Source: Actinobacteria bacterium HGW-Actinobacteria-5
Lineage (GTDB): Bacteria > Actinomycetota > Actinomycetes > Propionibacteriales > Propionibacteriaceae
Length of the DNA stretch: 37,930 bases
Assembly (NCBI GenBank): GCA_002843035.1
Contig: PHEV01000014.1
Location: 17,702-55,631, forward strand
Reading direction: 5' to 3'
The notes beneath the pieces are model-generated. The model was not told the origin of the DNA, searched no databases, and worked only from the letters and a program-made list of their open reading frames with translations. Of the stretch, positions 28,241-35,374 are shown piece by piece. Made by a program: the position numbers and the translations under genes. Positions within the stretch are counted from its first letter, which is position 1; every line of letters begins with the position of its first letter.

Positions 28241-29208
28241 TCGACCCGACCGGCCCGCTTCCTGGACAGCCACCAGAACACGGCCGCCACGACGGCGATG
28301 GCCGCGGCGCCGGCCAGTCCCATCGGGGCTGCGATCAGCGGGTTGGTGTCGACGAGCACGAGCAGGAAGACGCCGGCGAAGCCGTTGATCGCGCCGTGCA
28401 GCACCGCCGGAGCGATCAGCGAGTCGGTGACCTGGCGCGCCCGCCAGAGCAGGAAGGACGCCGGCACGCACCAGGCGATCATGAAAGCGGTGCCGAGCTT
28501 CGCGTAGCCGGCGTAGTTGTAGCCCAGCAGGATCAGCGGTGCGTGCCAGGCCCCCCACAGGACGCCGGTGAGCAGGTTCGCCCAGAACGCGCCGAGCGGA
28601 CGCAGCTCCTCGGCCAGCCAGCCCCGCCAGCCGTACTCCTCCCCGAACGCGAAGACGCCGTTGAGGGTGAACCCGGCCACCAGGGCACCCGCGTAGGCGA
28701 GCCCCAACAGCGGCCACAGCGACGGGATGCTCGCGTTCAGCTTCGCGACCTGGTCGACATCCATGCTCGGGAAGAGCAGGAGGGCGTTGGCGAGCAGATC
28801 CGGCTGGGCGAACAGGACGCGGCCCACTCCGCTGAGGCCGAGGACGTTGCCGAGCACCCAGGTGAGCCCGAGCATGCCGAGCAGGAGCCCGGCGATCACG
28901 AGCACCACGACGAGGACCAGTCTCGGGAGCTTGCGCCAGAACCGGTCGAAGGTGGTGCGGATCAGGGCCGGACGCTGGTCCAGCCGTCCCACGATCAGTG
29001 CCGAGACGAGCGGAGCCGGCATGGCGAGCGCGGCCAGCACGATCGCGAGAACGCTGATTCCCCCTCCACCCGACACGTCGCGTCGGCCGGTGACGAACAG
29101 AACTGCGGCGATCACGCTGACCCACCCGAGCGCGAGGAGGTAGAACAGCGCCACCCGCCCCCAGCGGACCTTCGGCTTCGCCTCGACGGGCGCGTCGGCT
29201 TCACTCAC
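28237..29208 (-). CDS. CPBP-family intramembrane metalloprotease (copy 2)
   Basis: The 323-residue membrane protein has CPBP motifs Glu190-Glu191 (FGEEYGWRG), GAWHAP and HGAING, and eight or so hydrophobic helices. It aligns along its length with the copy at 22776-23765; shared stretches include LNGVFAFGEEYGWRG versus VNGLFAFGEEYGWRG and TGVLWGAWHAP versus TGVLWGFWHAP. The N-terminus is charged (SEADAPVEAKPKVRWGR) before the first helix. Its TGA overlaps the SNF2 ATG, so the two are probably co-translated. The substrate is unknown. Confidence 0.9.
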   Translation of the reverse strand: MSEADAPVEAKPKVRWGRVALFYLLALGWVSVIAAVLFVTGRRDVSGGGGISVLAIVLAALAMPAPLVSALIVGRLDQRPALIRTTFDRFWRKLPRLVLVVVLVIAGLLLGMLGLTWVLGNVLGLSGVGRVLFAQPDLLANALLLFPSMDVDQVAKLNASIPSLWPLLGLAYAGALVAGFTLNGVFAFGEEYGWRGWLAEELRPLGAFWANLLTGVLWGAWHAPLILLGYNYAGYAKLGTAFMIAWCVPASFLLWRARQVTDSLIAPAVLHGAINGFAGVFLLVLVDTNPLIAAPMGLAGAAAIAVVAAVFWWLSRKRAGRVE

Positions 29209-29260
29209 GCAGCCAACCGTAGCCGTCCCTGAGGACAGCCCGGAGCGCCCCCACCGAGTG

Positions 29261-29273
29261 GCCGGATTCCGGC
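29261..29273 (-). terminator. Weak hairpin after nagA
   Basis: GCCGG-ATT-CCGGC can form a 5-bp stem between the nagA stop and the CPBP copy 2 start. No U-run follows on the minus strand. It could be a poor factor-independent terminator for the nag operon or chance in GC-rich DNA. Confidence 0.2.
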
Positions 29274-29313
29274 TGAATCGTGGGTCCGTGGGAGTCCGGC
29301 ACGTCGACCGGGA

Positions 29314-30429
29314 TCACACCCAGGCGCCGGCCTGCATGACGCGGGTGGCGAACAGGCCGGAGTCGAGGACGGCGAGGTCGGCCCGCTTGCCCACGGCGAT
29401 CCGGCCCACGTCGGGCAGCGTCAGGTAGTCAGCGGGCAGCGAGGTTGCCGCCCGCACGGCCTGGGTGAACGGGATCCCCGCGGCGACCGCGTTGCGCACC
29501 GCGCGGTCGAGGGTGAGCGTCGAGCCGGCGATCGTGTCGGTGCCGGCGATCCGGGCCACGCCATCACGCACTTCGACCGGCAATTCGCCGAGTACGTAGT
29601 CGCCGTCGGTCGACGCGGCGGCGGCCATCGCGTCGGTGACGAAGACCACCCGGTCGGGCTCGGTGGAGGCGACGAAGGCGACCAGTTCTGGACGCACGTG
29701 CACCCCGTCCATGATCAGTTCGAGGTACACCCGCGGGTCCTCCCACAGCGCCAGCACCGGTCCGGGCTCGCGGTGCCGCAGCGACCGCATCGCGTTGAAC
29801 AGGTGGGTCGCGCCGATCGCGCCGGCGTCAATCGCGGCACGCGTGGTGTCGTAGTCGGCATCGGTGTGCCCGATCGCCGCCACGACTCCCCGGGAGACCA
29901 TCAGCCGGATCGAGTCCATCGCCCCGGCGCGTTCCGGTGCGATCGTGACCATCTTCACCGTTCCCCTGCCTGCGTCGAGCAGTTCGGACACCGCGCCGGG
30001 CTCGGGGTCGGCGAGCAGCGCCGGCGGGTGCGCACCCTTGTACTTCAGGGCGAGCCAGGGGCCCTCGAGGTGGATGCCGGCCAGCTCTCCCGACTCGACC
30101 AGGTCGGCCAGGCAGCCCACCTGCCGCTTCAGGTCGGGTGTCGAGCCCGTGACCAGCGAGGCCACCATCGTGGTGACCCCCAGCCGGCGGTGGGCGGCCA
30201 GCGCCTGCCGCGCCACCTCCGGATCCTGGGTGACGAAGGACGCACCCCCGCCACCGTGGCTGTGCACGTCCACGTAGCCCGGGATCAGCACGCCATCGAT
30301 CTGCTCGTCGGCCGGACGCGGCGGGACACCGGTGCCGGTGGCCACGATCCGCCCTGCTGCGGTCTCGACCCACCCCGCGACGAGTGCGTCGGCGTCGCCG
30401 AAGAGGATCTGGTCCGCGGTGATCAGCAT
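29314..30429 (-). CDS. nagA: N-acetylglucosamine-6-phosphate deacetylase
   Basis: The 371-residue amidohydrolase converts GlcNAc-6-phosphate to glucosamine-6-phosphate and acetate. Motifs are the metal-binding His56-x-His58 (DVHSHGGGG), the HLEGPWL glutamate, IGHTDADYD, ATHLFNAM and the catalytic Asp in VFVTDAM. Length is typical. Its ATG shares one base with the nagB TGA (TGATG), so translation is coupled to nagB. The product feeds NagB. The order gntR-nagB-nagA gives a complete route from GlcNAc-6-P to fructose-6-P. No sugar transporter or kinase is in the window. Confidence 0.95.
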   Translation of the reverse strand: MLITADQILFGDADALVAGWVETAAGRIVATGTGVPPRPADEQIDGVLIPGYVDVHSHGGGGASFVTQDPEVARQALAAHRRLGVTTMVASLVTGSTPDLKRQVGCLADLVESGELAGIHLEGPWLALKYKGAHPPALLADPEPGAVSELLDAGRGTVKMVTIAPERAGAMDSIRLMVSRGVVAAIGHTDADYDTTRAAIDAGAIGATHLFNAMRSLRHREPGPVLALWEDPRVYLELIMDGVHVRPELVAFVASTEPDRVVFVTDAMAAAASTDGDYVLGELPVEVRDGVARIAGTDTIAGSTLTLDRAVRNAVAAGIPFTQAVRAATSLPADYLTLPDVGRIAVGKRADLAVLDSGLFATRVMQAGAWV

Positions 30430-31220
30430 CAGACGTCCAGCCTCTGCCAGTCGGGAAGGTTCGCGTAGGTCTGCTTGTAGTAGTCGACCAGCGACAGCTC
30501 CGCGGCGGCCTCCTCGTCGACCACGATGGTGGCGTGCTGGTGCAACTGCAGCACCGAGCCCGGGTACATCGCGGTGATCGGACCCTCCACAACCTGCGCG
30601 ATCGCGTGCGCCTTGCCCGGCCCGGTCGCGACCAGGATCACGTGGCGCGCGTCCATGATCGTGCCCAGGCCCTGGGTCAGGCAGTGCCGCGGCACCTGGT
30701 CGATCGAGTCGAAGAACCGCGCGTTGTCCTCCCGGGTCCGTGCGGCCAGGGTCTTGATCCGGGTGCGGGACGACAGCGACGAGGTGGGCTCGTTGAAGCC
30801 GATGTGGCCGTTCGAGCCGACGCCCAGGAACTGGATGTCCACTCCCCCGGCGGCCTTGATCGCCTCCTCGTAGGCCACGCAGGCGGCCGGCAGGTCGTCG
30901 GCGAAGCCGTTCGGGACGTGCACCCGGGCCGGGTCGAGACCCATCGGCTCGGTCACGGTCTTGCGGATGATCTCGTGGTAGCTCTCCGGGTGGCCCTTCG
31001 CGATGCCCACGTACTCGTCCAGCGCGAACGCGGACGCCTCGGACAGGTCGAGCTCTCCGGCGTTCGCCAGCCGGGCCAGCTCGGTGAAGGTCTGCACCGG
31101 TGACGACCCCGTGGCCACGCCGAGCACCACCTTCGCACCGATCGGGGCGGCGATCCGGGCGGCCTTCGCTGCCGCAACCTCGCCCACGCGCTTCGCGTTG
31201 GGACAGATGATGACTTCCAT
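30429..31220 (-). CDS. nagB: Glucosamine-6-phosphate deaminase
   Basis: The 263-residue enzyme converts glucosamine-6-phosphate to fructose-6-phosphate and ammonia. Motifs are GVATGSSP (phosphate loop), FALDEYVGI with the catalytic Asp, and GVGSNGHIGFNEP with the His and Glu of the active site. SSLSSRTRIKTL and the terminal QLHQHATIVVDEEAA follow. The loop has Asn where E. coli NagB has Asp (GNDGHIAFNEP), as in some other bacterial NagB, so activity is expected. A GAAGGAAG Shine-Dalgarno precedes the ATG. It lies 59 bp downstream of gntR, with a strong hairpin between. Confidence 0.95.
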   Translation of the reverse strand: MEVIICPNAKRVGEVAAAKAARIAAPIGAKVVLGVATGSSPVQTFTELARLANAGELDLSEASAFALDEYVGIAKGHPESYHEIIRKTVTEPMGLDPARVHVPNGFADDLPAACVAYEEAIKAAGGVDIQFLGVGSNGHIGFNEPTSSLSSRTRIKTLAARTREDNARFFDSIDQVPRHCLTQGLGTIMDARHVILVATGPGKAHAIAQVVEGPITAMYPGSVLQLHQHATIVVDEEAAAELSLVDYYKQTYANLPDWQRLDV

Positions 31221-31243
31221 TGCTTCCTTCGGTTGGGCTCCCG

Positions 31244-31263
31244 TCCCCCGGTTCGCCGGGGGA
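31244..31263 (-). terminator. Strong hairpin between gntR and nagB
   Basis: An 8-bp perfect stem (T-A pair plus seven GC pairs) encloses a 4-nt loop: CGAA on the transcribed minus strand, TTCG on the other. It lies between the gntR stop and the nagB Shine-Dalgarno. No U-run follows, so a classical terminator is doubtful. It could attenuate, or set different gntR and nagB/nagA levels by RNA processing. Confidence 0.4.
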
Positions 31264-31279
31264 AGGCAGCGGTGCGGTT

Positions 31280-32092
31280 CTACGGTGCGGTCGGATCCGG
31301 GGACAGGTTCGATTCCTCGCCCTCGCGAAGCGCCTTCCCTTCCGGCTGCTGGTCTTCCGGAGACAGGTTGTCCCGGCCCAGTTCCATGTGGACCTGGTAG
31401 CGGTCGCCGCGGTAGCGGGAGACCACGTACTCGATGGTCCGGCCGCCGGCGGTCGCGATCCGCCGAAAGACCAGCAGGGGGGTGTTCACGGGGGCGGCGA
31501 GGGCACGCGCGAGGTCAGGCCCGGCCGCCTCTCCCCACAGGGTCTGCTCTGCGTGGTCGACCCACAGCCCGTAGTCGGCGCCGAGAATCTCGTACAACGA
31601 CCCGCCGGCGATGTCCCGGCGATCGAGGTCGGCGAGCGGCTCGGCCGGGTACCAGCCGTCCTCGTGCGCGACCGGCTCGCTGTCGGCCAGCCGGACCCGC
31701 TGGACGCGCCATGCCTGCGCGCCGGGCGCAAGGCCGAGCGCGGCGGCGACCTCTGCAGGCGGCTCTGCCTGTGCGATCGAGATCAGACGGGTGGACGGGG
31801 TCCGGCCGCGTCGACGCATGTCCTGGCTGAACGAGGCCAGGTGCAGTCGGGTCTCCAGCCGCGGCCGGACGGCGAACGTGCCCAGCCCGTGGGTGCGCTG
31901 CAGCAGTCCGTCCGCGACGAGTCCGTCGATGGCCTTGCGGACCGTGGCCCGGGAGACGCGGTAGGTGAGCATCAGCTCGCGCTCGGAGGGGATCGCCTGG
32001 CCCGGAACGACCAGCCCGATCAGCACCTCGCGGAGCTGCTGGTGCTTGGGTACGGGGCCAGCGCCGATCGCCGTGACGCCGGGGTCCGACAT
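31280..32092 (-). CDS. GntR/HutC-family regulator (DasR/NagR type)
   Basis: The 270-residue regulator has an N-terminal winged helix (KHQQLREVL, IPSERELMLTYRVSRATVRKAI, GLLQRTHGLGTFA; about 16-80) and a C-terminal UTRA effector domain (from about 95, with GGSLYEIL and EYVVSRYRGDRYQ). DasR and NagR of this subfamily repress amino-sugar genes and respond to glucosamine-6-P or GlcNAc-6-P; the adjacent nagB and nagA support the same role. The ATG at 32092 is fixed by AAAGGAGGAG 5 nt upstream. The C-terminal 30 residues (SPEDQQPEGKALREGEE) are charged and not part of the fold. The frame upstream of 32092 is a shadow of the permease. Confidence 0.9.
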   Translation of the reverse strand: MSDPGVTAIGAGPVPKHQQLREVLIGLVVPGQAIPSERELMLTYRVSRATVRKAIDGLVADGLLQRTHGLGTFAVRPRLETRLHLASFSQDMRRRGRTPSTRLISIAQAEPPAEVAAALGLAPGAQAWRVQRVRLADSEPVAHEDGWYPAEPLADLDRRDIAGGSLYEILGADYGLWVDHAEQTLWGEAAGPDLARALAAPVNTPLLVFRRIATAGGRTIEYVVSRYRGDRYQVHMELGRDNLSPEDQQPEGKALREGEESNLSPDPTAP

Positions 32093-32094
32093 GG

Positions 32095-32105
32095 TCTCCT
32101 CCTTT
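32095..32105 (-). promoter_or_regulatory. Strong Shine-Dalgarno of gntR
   Basis: AAAGGAGGAGA on the minus strand ends 2 nt before the ATG, with the GGAGG core 5 nt from it. It is the best ribosome site in the window and fixes the gntR start. Confidence 0.75.
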
Positions 32106-32122
32106 GGCACGCACTGGACCGC

Positions 32123-32138
32123 ACTGGTACGTACCACC
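32123..32138. promoter_or_regulatory. DasR/NagR-type operator (dre-like palindrome)
   Basis: ACTGGTACGTACCACC contains a perfect 12-bp palindrome TGGTACGTACCA. It shares the outer TGGT...ACCA arms and overall length with the DasR responsive element (about ACTGGTCTAGACCACT, from memory) and differs in the central four to six bases. It sits at about +2 to +18 from the predicted transcription start. A second GCACTGG lies at 32111-32117, 10 bp from the GCACTGG at 32121-32127, one helical turn away. Autoregulation of gntR-nagB-nagA is inferred. Confidence 0.7.
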
Positions 32139-32146
32139 TGCAGAGA

Positions 32147-32175
32147 ATCCTGTGCTCCTTCCCGCACGCTGTCAA
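32147..32175 (-). promoter_or_regulatory. Promoter of gntR-nagB-nagA
   Basis: A consensus -35 TTGACA (32175-32170) is followed after exactly 17 bp by CAGGAT (32152-32147), a usual actinobacterial -10 variant. The transcription start would fall near 32140, directly before the dre-like palindrome. It lies in the 104-bp gap after the membrane-protein gene. Confidence 0.7.
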
Positions 32176-32196
32176 GCCGGCGGGGGCCAGGACCAG

Positions 32197-33921
32197 CTAG
32201 CGCCCGGGGCGCGGGATCTTCTGCTTCTCGCCCCTGCCCTCCTTGGCCTCGGCCAGCTCCCGCTTCGCCTGCTCCTGCTCGGCCTGCAGGTCGGCCATGT
32301 TGAAGCTGCCCCGCAGTGCCCAGAACACGATCAGGCCGATCACGAGCGACCAGTAGGCGGGCAGCTGCAGGATCAGCGGCGCCGTGATCAGCACCACCAT
32401 GTCCAGACCCCGGAACAGGTTGAAGATCAGTCCCGGCGGCAGGGCGCCGGAAGAGGTCGCCATCATCGGCGTCTGGTAGTCCACCTTCTTCGCGGTCACC
32501 CAGCGCACCGCGCCCATCAGCCCGGCGAGCGAGGTGACCAGCGCGACCGACAGCCCGCTGATGATGCTGCGATCGGCACCGGTACTGGCGATGCCGATGA
32601 AGGCGGGCGTCGCGGCGAGCCCCCAGACCAGGGCCAGCATCGCCGGCACAGCCATCGTCGCGGTGCGCAGCTGCGCCGTCTTGAACGGGAACGTCCGGGC
32701 GAGTCCGCCGGTGCGCGAGAGCACCCGCATGCTGCCCAGGAACGGCACCAGGCCCGCGACGAGGGCCAGACCGCTGATGAAGGGGTTCAGCTGACTCATC
32801 CGCAGCGCGTCCACCGCGTACGGCACGAACAGGCTCATACCCAGGCCGAGGAAGGCCGACGGTTGCCGCTTCAGCCGCTCCACGTCCCGCCAGACCAGCG
32901 CGGCCAGGCCCAGCCCGCGGCCGCGGGTGGGCTTCACGTGGCCCTTCTCGGCCATCCGCCGCTCCACCAGGATGTCCCGGATCAGGCCGAAGTCGAGGGC
33001 GAACATCGCTCCCTGCATGCCGGCCACCAGGGAGCCCCCGGAGACGAGCCGCGCGCGACGGATCTCCTCCAGCCGGGCCACGGTCAGCTGCAGCAGCACC
33101 ACCATGCCGATCAGGCCCGCCGCGGCCACCCCGGCGAACAACCAGGTCGCGGGTTCGGCCACAGCCACGAAGGTGGTCGGCAGCCACCCGGCCGCCACCG
33201 AGACAACGACCAACAGGACGGCCAGCGCCGCGGCGGCGAACACCGCCTGCAGCACCTTCACGACCACCACGCGCTCCCGGGTCTGCTCGGACGCGGCGAG
33301 CGAGACCAGCCCGGCGCTGCCGAGGGCGGCCGCACAGCTCCACGCGAGCACCTGCGCCCAGGCGAGCCCGGACAGCGCGCCCACCAGGGCGGTGCCCAGG
33401 CCGGCGACGAGGAACGACAGCAGCAGCGGCAGCACCAGCCGGCCGCGCAGCAGGCGCCGACGGCTGATCGGCGCGTCCATCAGCCAGAAGCCCTCCGCGG
33501 CCGAGGCCAGCACCGGCCCGAAGAGCCTGGCCACGCCCAGTGCGACCGCAAAGCAGGCCAGCACCATCGCGGTCGGCACGAGCAGCCGACCAGAGGCGCA
33601 CGCGTCGGTGCTGCAGCCGGCCATGTTGCCCTGGGCGCGCAGCACGACCGAGACGACCATGGCGCCGATCATCACGACGCTGAACAACATCACATAGCTG
33701 TCCTGCAGCACCTGACCGATCGAGCGGGTAGCGCGTCCGTGGCGCCACAGCTTCATCAGGCCGTGCAACTCGTGCTCGTCCACCTCGAGCGGTGGCGCGT
33801 CCGGCAGGAAGAAGAAGGTGCGCTCCGGCGCTGCCGGCACGACCGCTTCGACCTCGACCTCGGCTTCCGCCTCGCCGGCGACCGGCGTCGAGCGGATCAG
33901 CTTGCGGGACTTCTTACTCAT
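32197..33921 (-). CDS. Large multi-helix membrane protein, ABC-transporter permease (DUF6297-like)
   Basis: The 574-residue protein has a charged N-terminal segment of about 65 residues (acidic EAEAEVEVEAVV, then DEHELHGLMKLWRHGRATRS). About 12 hydrophobic segments follow in two sets, before and after a central cytoplasmic region with RRARLVSGGSL and VWRDVERLKRQPSAF. The end is a charged coiled-coil-like tail (QAEQEQAKRELAEAKEGRGEK). It starts 8 nt inside the end of the ATPase gene, so the two form an ABC exporter, similar to the actinobacterial DUF6297 family (name from memory). It has several stretches like ABC-2 permeases (MDAPISRRRLLRGRLVLP). The substrate is unknown. There are only two Cys residues, close together in CSTDAC. 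Confidence 0.75.
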   Translation of the reverse strand: MSKKSRKLIRSTPVAGEAEAEVEVEAVVPAAPERTFFFLPDAPPLEVDEHELHGLMKLWRHGRATRSIGQVLQDSYVMLFSVVMIGAMVVSVVLRAQGNMAGCSTDACASGRLLVPTAMVLACFAVALGVARLFGPVLASAAEGFWLMDAPISRRRLLRGRLVLPLLLSFLVAGLGTALVGALSGLAWAQVLAWSCAAALGSAGLVSLAASEQTRERVVVVKVLQAVFAAAALAVLLVVVSVAAGWLPTTFVAVAEPATWLFAGVAAAGLIGMVVLLQLTVARLEEIRRARLVSGGSLVAGMQGAMFALDFGLIRDILVERRMAEKGHVKPTRGRGLGLAALVWRDVERLKRQPSAFLGLGMSLFVPYAVDALRMSQLNPFISGLALVAGLVPFLGSMRVLSRTGGLARTFPFKTAQLRTATMAVPAMLALVWGLAATPAFIGIASTGADRSIISGLSVALVTSLAGLMGAVRWVTAKKVDYQTPMMATSSGALPPGLIFNLFRGLDMVVLITAPLILQLPAYWSLVIGLIVFWALRGSFNMADLQAEQEQAKRELAEAKEGRGEKQKIPRPGR

Positions 33922-34573
33922 CGGCGAGGACCTCGGCGCGGTCGCCCAGCCGGATCGTCCGGGTCGCCACCTTCTGCACCAGCGTGGGGTCGTGGCTGGC
34001 CATCACGATTGCCAGACCGCGCCGGCGCTCCTCGACCAGCCGGTCGGCCAGCCACTCCACGCCCTCGGTGTCGAGGCGCTGTTCGGGTTCGTCGAGGACG
34101 AGCAGCTTGCGCGGCCGGATGAACGCAGTGGCCAGCGCGAGGCGGCGCAACTGGCCGGATGAGAGGGTGGACGGCAGCTGGCCCGACTGCGGCACCAGTT
34201 GCACCTCGTGCAGGACCTCATCGACAGCGGCGTCGGCGTCCGGGATGCCGTGTGCGCGCGCAAGCAGGTCGAGGTGCTCGACCACGCTGAGGTCGGGGAA
34301 GAAGTCGATGTCGTCGATCACCGTCGCGACATCGCGCCGGATCTCGGGATTGGTCTCGCTGACCCGGGTGCCGTTCACCTCGACCGTGCCCTCGTCGGCA
34401 CGGTCGGCACCGACCAGGCACCGCAGCACCGTGGACTTGCCAGCCCCGTTGCGCCCGGTCAGGGCGATCGCCTCCCCTGCGGCCACCTCGAGGCTGAAGC
34501 CGTCGACGATCACGACCGGCCCGAAGGCCTTCTTCAGATTGGTGACCTTGAGCACCGGGGTCTTTCGCGCCAT
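33914..34573 (-). CDS. ABC-transporter ATP-binding protein
   Basis: The 219-residue ATPase has Walker [10 protein letters not shown], signature [12 protein letters not shown] and Walker [11 protein letters not shown]. The switch His lies in MASHDPTL. It has the size of exporter-type single-domain ATPases. In the Walker B, DEPE is followed by [11 protein letters not shown], the usual D-loop. The ATG at 34573 has GGGGGAGA about 9 nt upstream. It overlaps the permease gene by 8 nt and is divergent from menG, 96 bp away. It probably powers the adjacent membrane protein; the substrate is not predictable. Confidence 0.92.
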   Translation of the reverse strand: MARKTPVLKVTNLKKAFGPVVIVDGFSLEVAAGEAIALTGRNGAGKSTVLRCLVGADRADEGTVEVNGTRVSETNPEIRRDVATVIDDIDFFPDLSVVEHLDLLARAHGIPDADAAVDEVLHEVQLVPQSGQLPSTLSSGQLRRLALATAFIRPRKLLVLDEPEQRLDTEGVEWLADRLVEERRRGLAIVMASHDPTLVQKVATRTIRLGDRAEVLADE

Positions 34574-34669
34574 GGGCTCGATTCTCCCCCATCCCGGAAG
34601 CGATTCCCGCCACGACCGGTCGATGCGCCGATGGACGTGGCGGTCTCCAGGTCATGGCAGGCTAGGGCT
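34574..34669. promoter_or_regulatory. Divergent gap between ABC ATPase gene and menG
   Basis: These 96 bp must hold both promoters. On the plus strand TAGGGC at 34663-34668 resembles a -10 but ends directly before the menG GTG, hinting at a leaderless or very short leader. No clear -35 or repeat is seen. Confidence 0.25.
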
Positions 34670-35374
34670 GTGCGTGGAACTGATGCGGCGAGGGCAACCC
34701 TGGCAAGGAGGCGAGCCGATGTCGCCGCCATGTTCGACACGGTGGCGCCGCGTTATGACCTGGTCAACGACATCCTCTCGCTCGGCCAGGACCGGCGCTG
34801 GCGTGCCGAGACGGTCGCCGCGGTCGGGCCGCGCCCGGGTCAGCGGATCCTCGACCTCGCCGCCGGCACCGGCACCTCCAGCCGTCCGTTCGCGGACGCG
34901 GGCGCGATCGTCGTGCCGGCCGACCTCAGCGAGGGCATGCTGGTTGTCGGCAAACAGCGCCAGCCGGACCTGACCTTCGTCAACGCGGATGCGCTCGCGC
35001 TGCCGTTCGCGGACGGCGTGTTCGATGCGGTGACGATCAGCTTCGGGTTGCGCAACGTCGAGGACGTGGCCGCGGCCCTCGCCGAGTTGCACCGGGTCAC
35101 CCGTCGTGGCGGACGGATCGTGATCTGCGAGTTCTCCACGCCCACCTGGAAGCCGTTCCGCACGACCTACCGCAACTACCTGGTCCGCGCCCTGCCGAAG
35201 ATCGCCGGGGCGACGGCGTCCAACACGGCCGCCTACGACTACCTGGCCGAATCGATCCTGGCCTGGCCGGACCAGCACGCCCTGGCCGACCTGATGTTCG
35301 ACGCCGGCTGGCGCGGGGTCGGCTGGAAGAACCTGAGCGGTGGTGTCGTCGCCCTCCACCGGGCCCACGCCTGA
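34670..35374 (+). CDS. menG: Demethylmenaquinone methyltransferase
   Basis: The 234-residue SAM-dependent methyltransferase performs the last step of menaquinone synthesis. Signature parts are [29 protein letters not shown] motif [12 protein letters not shown] (60-70), [12 protein letters not shown] and FGLRNVED, then EFSTP, all typical of UbiE/MenG. The start is GTG at 34670, giving the usual 20 residues before MFD; ATG at 34731 would remove part of the conserved N-terminus. An upstream frame to 34199 lies opposite the ABC ATPase and is rejected. Its TGA shares one base with the ATG of the downstream nuclease. In a menaquinone-using organism the UbiE role is excluded. Confidence 0.93.
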   Translation: MRGTDAARATLARRRADVAAMFDTVAPRYDLVNDILSLGQDRRWRAETVAAVGPRPGQRILDLAAGTGTSSRPFADAGAIVVPADLSEGMLVVGKQRQPDLTFVNADALALPFADGVFDAVTISFGLRNVEDVAAALAELHRVTRRGGRIVICEFSTPTWKPFRTTYRNYLVRALPKIAGATASNTAAYDYLAESILAWPDQHALADLMFDAGWRGVGWKNLSGGVVALHRAHA

